From Phlebopus portentosus (Eukaryota > Basidiomycota > Agaricomycetes > Boletales > Boletinellaceae): a stretch of 64,000 nucleotides of DNA. The DNA is taken from NCBI GenBank assembly GCA_037892935.1, contig JAYXKI010000016.1, positions 558,001 through 622,000 of the forward strand. The letters run 5' to 3'. This document shows positions 24,052 to 33,226 of this stretch, in pieces (positions within the stretch are counted from its first letter, which is position 1; the number at the start of each line of letters is the position of its first letter). The notes under the pieces are model-generated. The model did no database searches, had not been told where the DNA came from, and worked only from the letters and a program-made list of their open reading frames with translations. The translations under genes were made by a program, and so were the position numbers.

Positions 24052-24766
24052 TCAGAAGATGGATCTAGAGCCGAGAGAATCTGTCGCAGAAGCAGACGGC
24101 AAGGTCGACGCAACTGCAGTCGCAGTCGCAGAAGCCGTCGCAGAAGCCGTTGCAGAAGCCGTCGCAGAAGCAGAAGCAGATGCCGCCGACTTGATGGTGA
24201 ACTCCGGCGAAGCGTTGCCGGAATCGCCGAACACTGTCATCGGTGATTGATTAATTCTTTTTCTTACAAGGAAGCATCGGTCGTGGACTTACGGACGACG
24301 ATGTAGTCTGAGCGTTCTTGCTTCTCAGGGACGGTGACGTTCACCTGGCCATCGGTGAGGTTGAAGCCAGTCGCAAGCGGCTGTGCTGTTCACATTAATC
24401 AGAATTAATCAATCAGTACAGCCCTTCTTCTCGCTTTCAAGGGCGAAACATCGAAGAATCCAAGTACGAACCAATATCCAAATTCTCACTATCATCCTCG
24501 TTATACCCAAGCAAGATCGTGCCCGTCGAGTTCCTCAGTTCCTCCGGGATCTCGGACGTCTCCCACGTAATCGTCTTCGTCTCGCCCACGGTCCAGACGA
24601 CACCGGCAGTGGGGTAGGTGATCAGCGGGTTGTACACGATATTCACTACGGGACTGCTGGTCTTGACTCCATCCTGTGGTGCGGGAGCAGGAGCGCAGTG
24701 GATAAGAGAAGGGAGAGAAGAGGCGATGAGGAAGGTGAGGGTGGACTTGAGGTTGAACATCATCAT
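24052..24766 (-). CDS. secreted Kre9/Knh1-like cell-wall protein
   Basis: A 189-residue secreted protein from exons 24766-24472, 24385-24293 and 24233-24052; phases agree. A signal peptide (about residues 1-25, LTFLIASSLPSLIHCAPAPA) precedes a Kre9/Knh1-type Ig-like fold: ITYPTAGVVWTVGETKTITW, then ILLGYNEDDSENLD, QPLATGFNLTDGQVNVTVP and FGDSGNASPEFTI. Such proteins are cell-surface Ser/Thr-rich proteins in basidiomycetes. The C-terminus is a (Ala-Ser-Ala-Thr)-type repeat encoded by a degenerate 18-bp tandem (24105-24180). It ends DSLGSRSIF with no hydrophobic GPI signal, unlike many relatives. It is therefore either truly secreted or its 3' end is altered by an unseen indel or exon. Confidence 0.8.
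24105..24180. repeat. short tandem GTCGCAGAAGCC-like repeat
   Basis: Imperfect tandem units of about 6-18 bases (variants of GTCGCAGAAGCC) inside the 3' exon of the Kre9-like gene. On the coding strand they give the Ala/Thr/Ser repeat. Such a tract is prone to length variation. Confidence 0.75.
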
Positions 24767-25762
24767 GTCTTAAAGGAGGGCTTTCGAGTGCTCTTATTGA
24801 ACAAAAGTTTTGTTAAGCTGAAGGGAGTAAGGAGAGGACGCGAGCACTACGAAACACGGCAAGGAAGAGGACTAGGAGTAAAGGGAGATGAGGGGTGAAG
24901 TGTAAGACGTGATGATGGGGGGGGGACTGAAAAAAACAAACTAGAAGCACTACTCAGTTTTCCTCTTCTTTTTAGCACATTTCGGAACCCTCTTTTTTCT
25001 CCGTATTCTGAATAAATCAGAAGTCCCGCATCGCTTAGTTCCGGTTTCCCGGCCAGCACCACTTGATTTATTTCATTGATCTGTTGACCCAGCTCTTCTG
25101 CGTAAGTACGCGCCCCGTCCGCGGAAAACATTTCCTCAACGCAGGACGCCGCTCGATTTATGCAGGTATTGGAAGCCTGACAACGCACGTCCAGAAAGAA
25201 CATCTTCGACTCGCCAGCACGAATTCCGGAAACACATGTACACGGACTCACGGAAGGAGCATAGCGCGTACTTTACCTACACAAGCCGAGCTTCGGCTAA
25301 CAAATCAAAATGTTCGGGACGGAAAAACATAAGTACGAATATCATTTCCATCTAAGGAAATTCTGCACTGCCCGTTGCCGTCTTGACACGCAGTGCGCTC
25401 GTAAGCTTGCACTACCTAGGTGGATAAAAGCGCAATCCTGGGGTATACGAAGGCAGAAACGTTCAAGAACAGGATAAAGATGTTTACAGATTCATCCGCT
25501 TCGTTCCCTCGGTCCTCGCTGATCGACGCGCTCCGCCTTTTGCATTCCCCACCCGTTGTGTAAGTGCGTAGCCATGGCAACTTCATATTTTAGAATCCCG
25601 TATAAGTATCTATTCCGTTTTCCATTTTTTTTCCATGCAGAAAGCAATGCAGAAAGCGATGTGGGAGAAACACAGTGAGATGGAGAGAACCAATCAGGAA
25701 TGTCCGGCAGAAAGAAGATCACGCGAAACTCCGACACAAGTGAGCGATGCTCGGATTATTTA
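24767..25762. other. intergenic region
   Basis: About 1 kb between two minus-strand genes, holding the promoter of the Kre9-like gene and the 3' flank of the EBP gene. A run of nine G near 24917 is followed by an A-run. A 134-codon minus-strand frame (24847-25251) shows no family resemblance and was not called. Confidence 0.5.
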
Positions 25763-26772
25763 TTATTTCTTCTTTGCTGCCGCGTTGGTTTGGGAGAATC
25801 GTAGCGAGCTTGCGATGTAGCTGTACGAGTCGAACATCAGCCATAATGGAATGATCACCCAGCTGGAAAAGAAAGGTAAGTCGCTGTCAGTAATTGTATT
25901 TTTAAAGGATGCGAGATCAGCTCACATTACGTTCATGAACTAACGGACAAGCAGTTTTAATAATCTCTCAGAACCAAACAATAAATTGGAAATGAAATGA
26001 AATGAAACGCACGACAAGATAGACCCATAAATACAGCGGATTCGACGTATCGAGGTTCGGCGAGCCCGTAAGCCATTCCGGGCAGAACGTCATCCACCCG
26101 CCATACAACTCAGCCGTACTGAGGACGACGATCCAATAATGCCTCGCAGGATCTTGACGGACGAGTTGGTAGAGGATGTAGCAGCATAGCGGTCCGGCAC
26201 CGAGCACGGTGAGGATCTCGAGCGAAACGACGGTCGGATCGGAGAAACCCCAGCGGAAATCAGCGCGTGCGTATTCTTTCCCTGGTTATTGAGAATATGT
26301 TTGGGAGCAATGAGTTGGGTTTGGAGGAGAGGAGAGGAGAGATGGCGAACAGAGTTCGGCGAATGGACCGGTGCTTGTGTTGACTGAACGACCAAAGACG
26401 GATAGGTTTAGGAAGGATCCTTCAAATGAGAAGTGGATCATGGCGTCGAATGCCTTCGGCATCACACCACCACCACAAAAATGAAATTAAGCTCGATGGT
26501 AAGAACTTTATTATAGCACTAATAGTACGCCCACTTACGAGCCATATGAAAGTGAACTTGTCCTGCCATCGCGCCGATTTGGGAAGGAGAGTGCCCGCTG
26601 CTGTCTTCGCGACGAATCCAATCGTCGCGACCGCCGCCAACTAGAGTAAAATACGAGCTAGTAAGTCAGACGCGTCCTTCCAAACCAAACATAGCACCAT
26701 AGAACAACGACTAACAGAGTAGGCAGATGTCTTCGTGAAAATCATTGGCGACTCTAACGTCTCGAGTACCAT
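25763..26772 (-). CDS. EBP: EBP/EXPERA-domain sterol isomerase-like protein
   Basis: Emopamil-binding-protein family (EXPERA domain): a four-helix ER membrane protein related to sterol delta8-delta7 isomerases. Exons start at ATG 26772 (MVLETLESPMIF), then 26640-26539 and onward. Spliced family marks are AFDAMIHFSFEGSFLN, ELWKEYARADFRWGF, ELYGGWMTFCPEWLTGSPNL, LDTSNPLYLWVYLV, then FMNVIWVIIPLWLMFDSY and the lysine-rich end AAAKKK (possible ER retention) at 25763. The catalytic His and Glu of IHxxxEG and the acidic ELYGG are present. Fungi usually use the unrelated Erg2 for this step, so the true substrate is uncertain. Two exons near 25930-25945 and 26280 are short and inferred from phase. 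Confidence 0.85.
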
Positions 26773-27082
26773 TTCTACCCCTGAAGTTGTCCCCGTCTAA
26801 CTAGTGATGGTCAGTCGTCCGACTTTGCGAGGTGAGAAAATCGGGCGCGAGAGAGAAACGCGCTACACGTGACGTGAAGAGCTAAAATAGGTACGGAGAT
26901 CACTTGGCATCAGAGACCAAAGCTCGAACCTTATTCCGCGTTTGGTGCTTATCATCAACCACTCACAACATAGACTCGACCGTTCCAGAAATCCTGGTAA
27001 GCTTTGCGCCAACTATCGCCGGTACTCTGTGGTAAATCTAATCGGATAAAGGTGTCATACAGTATTGCTTGCGGGTTCGACG
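26773..27082. promoter_or_regulatory. divergent promoter with CACGTGACGTG element
   Basis: The 310-nt gap between the divergent EBP-like and guanine deaminase genes. It contains CACGTGACGTG (26866-26876), an overlap of an E-box (bHLH site, palindromic CACGTG) and a TGACGTG bZIP/CRE-like half. Binding is inferred from the motif only. Confidence 0.4.
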
Positions 27083-28779
27083 ATGATGAAAAAAACTAAA
27101 CAGTTTATCGGAAGTTTCATAGATACGCCGCAATTGGGCGAAGTTAGGATCTTGAATAACTACTGCCTTGGTGAGACTGAATTTCTCTACGCGCAAGATA
27201 GGTCTAAAGCGTGTTTTCCTAGTGATCAATGAGGAAGGCTTCATCATTTCTTTCTCCCCTGACACTCCCCTCCCAACCGAACCCGATACGAATGTGGGTA
27301 AAGAAATAGAAACCATCCACATCCCGAAAGGCAGCTTCCTCCTACCATCCTTTTGCGATCTGCATCTGCACGCACCTCAATTTCTCTACCAAGGAACCGG
27401 ATTACATCTCCCCCTAATGCAATGGCTCGATCAATACGCGTTCAAAGCCGAAGAACGTATTGACTCTGATCCGGGGCTTGCAAGGAGAGTGTATGAGAAG
27501 CTTGCGAGGCGCTCTGAAAGAGTATGGGACAGGAAGTGTTTTGTTGTTTGGGACTATTAAGGAAGAGACGAAGTAGGTCTGAAAGTTTTCCTCCCATATA
27601 CAATAATTCTATTTCAATCTGGACTAACGGCGCATATATACGCATATGCGCAAAATTGCCCACTCAGTTTGATACTCGCGGACGTGATGCAACGCGCAGG
27701 AATACGCGCCTTCGTAGGCAAGCTCTCCATGGACATCTCCTCACGGAAAACATACGTCGAGGATTCAGCTCAATCTTCTCTGCAATCGGCGCGTTCGTTT
27801 ACGGAACGACTTCGATCAATGCAGGCAGAGTTGAAGCCTGCGCAACGGCTTGTTGAACCTGTATTGACGCCGCGCTTCGTACCGACGTGTTCGGATGAGC
27901 TCCTGGCTGGACTTGGCGAGATGTCGGAGGTTCTTGATGTGCGTGTGCAAAGTCATCTCGCGGAGGCAAGGGACCAGGTTGATTGGGTACAACGTGAACG
28001 AGGGATTTCGGATATCGATGTTTTCGATAAGGTAGGGAAATTCCCCTTTCCTCCTTTTCTTCCTCACTAAAGCTTGCTTGCCATCAAAACCTGTTAGCAT
28101 AAACTCTTGACTCCACGAACGATCCAAGCACACTGTACTTTCCTCTCCCGACCCTGTCTTTCGCATCTACACACACGCGAAACGGGGATCGCCCATTGCC
28201 CGCTGTCCAACTCGTACTTCTCGTCCAAACCTTTCCCGCTCCACGAAGCTCTGCACGAGGGCGTGAAAGTCGGACTGGGAACGGATATTGCTGGCGGGTA
28301 CAGTGCGGACATCATGAATGCTATGCGGAGCGCTGTGATGGTTTCGAGGATGAGGGAGGGGGAGAGAAGAGAAAGACGTTTGGAGATCGGGAAGGGAGAG
28401 GAAGGAGAGCAAGACGTGAGTATCAATTGGAAGGAGGCACTTTATCTTGCTACTCATGGCGGAGCCAACACGCTCGGTCTACCCGAAGGTGCAGAGAGTT
28501 TCCAAGTCGGTGCACCATTTGATGCTCAACTCAGTAAGCTCTCTTCCTCTCGATGGTTTCTGCCGAGTCGAGATTTCTTAATCCCACTTCTTTCAAGTTA
28601 ATCTATACAATGGAACAACCGGCGCTGGACTCGGTCCACTCGATTTCTTCGACCCGCCGAGCGAAGAACAACCGATCACAGAAGAAATGCTAGAAAAGTG
28701 GTGGTGTATCGGTGATACGAGGAATAGATCTGGTCTGTGGGTTCAAGGTCGACAATGCTTTCCGACTCCGACGCCTTGA
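27083..28779 (+). CDS. GDA: guanine deaminase
   Basis: Zinc amidohydrolase converting guanine to xanthine in purine salvage/catabolism. Exons 27083-27170, 27223-27572, 27668-28031, 28098-28533 and 28598-28779 give about 472 residues. Landmarks: FIGSFIDTPQLGEV near the start, DLHLHAPQF (metal-binding HxH), LMQWLDQYAFKAEERID, VGKLSMDISS, VEPVLTPRFVPTCS, SHLAEARDQVDWVQRERG, ETGIAHCPLSNSYFS, GVKVGLGTDIAGGY and DFFDPPSEE. One base is extra (or two are missing) near 27508-27511, where KLAR must continue as ALKEYGTGSVLLFGTIKEE; otherwise the exon stops at 27560. That interval cannot be an intron, so a sequence error or very recent mutation is likely. The start ATG (27083 or 27086) sits in a first exon ending ILNNYCL. 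Confidence 0.88.
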
Positions 28780-29063
28780 GCATGAAATCGAATTGATTGG
28801 GTTGGATAGAGGCGTCAAAATCGGTTAAAGTTCGCTAGACTACATAGACATACTAATTATTCTCGTATTGCATGTAAAGAAGCCTTATATTTCTGCCCTT
28901 TGCGGTTGGGTAGGCATACGGACTATGAAATTCAGATACAGGAACTGATTTGTGCGTAAGGAAAGCATTGACGAGAGCATACAGTTGGTGCCCTGGAAAA
29001 ACAGTGGCCCGGATACAATTGCAAGAAAAGACAAAAAATGGGTAGACTTCAGGCTACAGGATT

Positions 29064-31150
29064 TTAATAATACTCGAGCTGCAAATTCTTATTCGCTTTA
29101 GTGAACTCGGAGCTCTGCTGATGAAAAGCATCGGTAGTTTTGCATTTCTCCGTACGCCCGAAATCGATGAGCCGAAAGCGAAGATGTTCCTTGCTTCGTT
29201 TGAAGGGGGATTCTTGGAGCGGGCCATGTTGCAAGAGAATGTTCCGCTGGTAGATGGACTGATGCAAGTAACCTGCAGCGTGGAGACGCCTGAGTAGCGA
29301 AAAACATTCTTGCCTAGGCGAACAGACATTAGTTCAAGTAGATGGTATGGGGCGAAGCGAAGAGTGAGGGATGATGCTCACCTTTGATCAATGGTCAAAG
29401 TAGCCGGGTCAACCTGGACACCACAGTGTTCTAAGAGCAGAATCGGACTCATGTATTCGTTTTTCTTGATCGGCTCGTTCTCTTTATCTGGAACGTAAAA
29501 TCCGTAAAATTGAGGGACGACAGCTCCAACAGGCGTGGGGTCATGCATGGGCTGCAAGATATTGTAACCATTCCAGTGTTCGAACATGTGGCTCGGAAAT
29601 TCTTGATACATTGCAGCTTCGTCGCGTAGATGTCTTGAATGATCTTCTATGTGGTCATCTGGGAGGGACAACTTTGCAGTTACGCTCACGCGTTGGCTAG
29701 GTGGGGCCAGGATACCGCGGTCGAGGTGTTTGCAGAACGGCGGGATGCTTTGAAACTCCGTGTATTTGAGGACCTCAAATCGCTTGTCGTTGCGATCGTT
29801 TTCATCAAATGGTTCGCCGTTCTTGAAAAAAAGTGAATATGTTTGCTGAATGCTCAAATCATCGACTTCGGTTTCTTCTTCATCCATTTCGACGTCTTCT
29901 CCGAGCTTCTGAGCCATCATTTTCTTTTGATATTTCTCCAACACGCATTGATAGCACATTTTGGGTTTGACAAACATCTCTCGCGGAAGCTCTAACTCGA
30001 CTTGATACACGAAAGAGTGATGTCCTTCACCGATGCGGCGTTTGGGGGTGATGTATAAATGAGCTACAGGACAGGTTGCGTAACCTTCCGGTCGAGGTCC
30101 TATGTATTGCGGATTCTGCCGCTTGCTCGCCTCCTCAGTAAGCTGCAGATGATATGTGCGTACAATGTCTGGCTGTGTCCCCCATTTACACGAAAACCTG
30201 TATCGATGCATTCTCTTGGTCTCTGGATTCGTCACGGCGAGGACATTCCATGGATCATGGACGAGGAGTTTGCGAGGTAAGAACGAAAGCGAGAATTTCT
30301 TTTGAAGTCGGGCTGTCGGGATGCTAAACGGTCGTACAGGCCATGGAGCGGGATATTCGGAAGGCGCATATAGTGACTGAGTACCCTGTACAAACAGCCA
30401 ACGAAATCAGTATGCGCCTAGAAAGACGGTTATAAAGTACGCACCGTTTCTGTAATTGATCTGTCGATATCCATGGGTTTGCCGAATTTTCCTTTCCAGA
30501 CTTGTTCTTCGATAACTTCAATGTACTCGCCAATATCGTAGACGGGTATTTGGTGAGGCTCTTCTTCCATGTCTGCCTGCTTGAGTTGATTTTGCGCCCA
30601 GTCTAGTTCCCCGATCTCTCTCATCCAGGCAGAAAGTTTGCTTCCTGTTGCTATATAAGAGCGTTAATACCGAGTACGCTATAATTTACTTCAAGGGCAC
30701 TTACAGATAGTCGAGAGCCCTGAACAGGATGGGATGCGATGAACTCGATAGAAATCGTATAAAGTTGCGCCCCAGAGCTCGCATCCTAAGATGGGCAATT
30801 AGCTTGTTCGTGGATGATTATCCGAAGGCGCAAAGGGTACGCTTACCATTGCCTGTATCCTTGCCACGCGGTGTCATCTTCATGGGAGGACCGTTCGGGT
30901 CCCGCGGCCACTGGAGCAAGACGAATCGTTCTTTAAGACTCCGATAGTTCTCTACCCCCATAGCCTTGTTTTCGCCATTATACCACTGGATAATTTTCTT
31001 CCAGTCTTTGTCTGTCCTTCTGTATGTCTCAAAATCTGTGTCTTCAGGCAACTGAGGATATGTGAATGTCAAGAAGCCACCAGTTTTGCCCTCAGTATCC
31101 TTTTCAATGGTGAGCTTCTCGGAGTCATCGCCGTTGGATATGGCGGCCAT
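29064..31150 (-). CDS. kinase-fold protein lacking the catalytic Asp
   Basis: Basidiomycete protein-kinase-like family. The N-terminal part (MAAISNGDDSEKL...) contains no known domain. The kinase fold covers the C-terminal half: RRIGEGHHSFVYQVELELP (Gly-rich loop), VSVTAKLSL (lysine strand), an unusually long insert with Cys pairs and acidic runs, MSPILLLEHCG (hinge), LHQSIYQRNILLQHGPL (catalytic loop) and FRLIDFGR. In the catalytic loop the usual HRD/HGD is HQS, so the base Asp is Ser, while Asn and the DFG Asp remain. This suggests a pseudokinase or one with altered chemistry; the same change is common in this family. Introns lie near 30250-30450, 30650-30840 and 29270-29390. The final residues are LQLEYY, with a stop at 29064. 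Confidence 0.8.
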
Positions 31151-31792
31151 GGTGGTGGTATATGGTGATGAGCACGAGGTGTGGCATTTGGGCTGAAAGG
31201 AAACCGTGTTTATAAAAGCAGCACGCGTCGAAGCTGGTATCTATTATCTAAGCGCGTCGCGTGTCTAATTCGCATGGTGGTCACCAAATTATTTCTTTAC
31301 TATACATTTTGTATTCTCTTGGGAGAGCTTTGTTCGATTGTTTAGAATGAATGGAGTCTTTTGTCTTTAGAACGAAGCTCAAACAATACATTGTATGTTT
31401 TCAGCAGTACTTCTTACGCGTATTGTCGAGTCATCCCGCTTTTTTCATCTCGGATCCGGACTGATCAAACCTTAGTCAGAGGCTGACATCTATTTAGAGC
31501 GGAACGCCTATCTGTGACGGCGCTAGGGCTGTGCTGTTTTGATCGCCGAGCGCACTTGTGCAGTTCAACTTGTCTTCAAATCAGCGCTTGATTGACGAAA
31601 CTTGTCGATACTAAAGATGATGCAATTTCTAGCAAGTAGTGCTTCAGTGCACTCCCAGGGGTGCATTGAGGAAAAAGTTGAATGAGTTTGAAGGTAATTG
31701 CCCTTCCTAGTCCACATCCAGTCGCCCGAATTAAAACGAAGATTTTTTGTGTAGGAACGTCATAAATACAAAAATCAACGCAAGCGTGTAAA
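31151..31792. other. intergenic region
   Basis: Between the pseudokinase start and the VMA6 stop, both minus strand: promoter of the first and 3' flank of the second. An 85-codon frame here is only the untranslated tail of VMA6. No RNA gene was recognised. Confidence 0.5.
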
Positions 31793-33018
31793 TCAGAAAA
31801 TCGAGATGAAGTCCTGGATACGATCGCGGGCATCCTGGGCTATACACTCCGCAATCCACGTAATGTTCCGAATTTCATGCTCCTTCAACTTCAAATAGCT
31901 GTAAAACACCCCAAACTGGAATTGCTGAAGGAAAGCCTGCTTATTAAGATGCACTTCATACCCGATGAACTTGTCTTCGAGTTGGGCTGCGACGCTGTCG
32001 TCTCCCCCGGAAGCGGAGGTGCTAGACGATTCAAAGAATGTTCGGTATTCGGCTATAGGATCGCATGCTTGGCGGACTTGCTCCAAGTCGTCTGCTCGTG
32101 CGAGAGCATTGTTGCCTTCCGGAAAGAGACGTCCAATCGCAGGGAAAAGTCGTGCACGCTGTTCTTTTGAGAGCTCAGTGTTGAAGGAGTTGATTGTGAT
32201 GCTGAGTGTGCGTCGGTCGGCTTCAAACTCGATAATGCGAGACATAACTTCTCCTGTAGGCCCGCTGATTTCTTTCGTGCAGAAATGATGGAAGTCTTCT
32301 AGGTAAGCCTTGTAAAGGGTGTTGCGGATGATCTCGATGTTTAAATCGTCCAGGTCGGCCGCAGACAGGCAGTCCCTGAAGTAAGGAGCTAGAGATTGAC
32401 GTCGGTTGGTTATACCTATGGGCCAAGGCTATGACGCACCTAAAGGAGTTTCAACGAGTACGCTCTGGTATAGCTCTTCTACGTTCGTGGCGACACAAAG
32501 TGCAGGCATGGTGTCGAACACACCAAGCGGGTGACACCGTTCAAGAAGCTCATGAGTATCCCGTTCGTGAAGCGTTCCGGTAATTAAGAGGACAACATTG
32601 TCGATCATATATGCATAGGTGATATAATCAAGGAAGGTGCTTAGAGGTTCGACGGCATTACTTCTGAGGAAGTTGAACTGGTCGACGAGCACTTGTGTCG
32701 CCTTGTCGTTGATGGTCGACGTGGATAGTGGAAGAGGTTCGTTTGCGAGGAAATTCCCATAATCTGTTGCAGAAAGCTGCATTCGGAAGTCTGATTAGGA
32801 GTTCTTAGCGGTCTGTACTAGCTCTGAGGAACCATTCGACTCGCCTTCGAGTGTTTCGCATTGTGTAAGATTTGCGTAGTGACCCTGGTTAAGGATACCG
32901 GCTTTGTATCCCCTCACAATGCCTTCTAAGAAGCCGTTCGACACCTTTTGTGCATATTATCAGCATGAAACAATAAACAGGTAACGTCGCCACATACGTT
33001 GAAGAAAAGAGCCTCCAT
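31793..33018 (-). CDS. VMA6: V-type ATPase V0 subunit d
   Basis: Subunit d of the vacuolar proton pump, sitting on the V0 ring and linking it to the V1 stalk. Exons 33018-32998, 32944-32845, 32790-32440 and 32388-31793 total 355 residues, the normal size. Conserved blocks: [72 protein letters not shown] and [18 protein letters not shown]. The second intron (32844-32791) starts GCGAGT rather than GT: a GC-AG intron, the only way to join CETLE to DFRMQLS in frame. It shares a 208-nt divergent promoter with MPS1. Confidence 0.96.
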
Positions 33019-33226
33019 CGTCGCAGCCAAATAATAAATAATAGATGGTCGCTTGAATTGGACGAATTGTAGGCACGCGGTCACGGGGTTTACGTAAGTT
33101 CGACTCGCGCTTCGTTGTGGTTCAAAAGTCAACTTGCATCCTGCAGCCACGACGCTCAGCAAGCCAGCCACGGTCCCGCACCGCATAAAATTTTATCAAA
33201 GAAATACAGGTAAGAAAGAGAATAGA

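Noticed and set aside
24059..24250. Plus-strand Ala/Glu/Val repeat frame
   Set aside because: It is the antisense of the tandem repeat exon of the Kre9-like gene.
27068..27085. GGGTTCGAC resembling a tRNA T-loop
   Set aside because: No pairing acceptor, D or anticodon stems around it; it overlaps the guanine deaminase start region.
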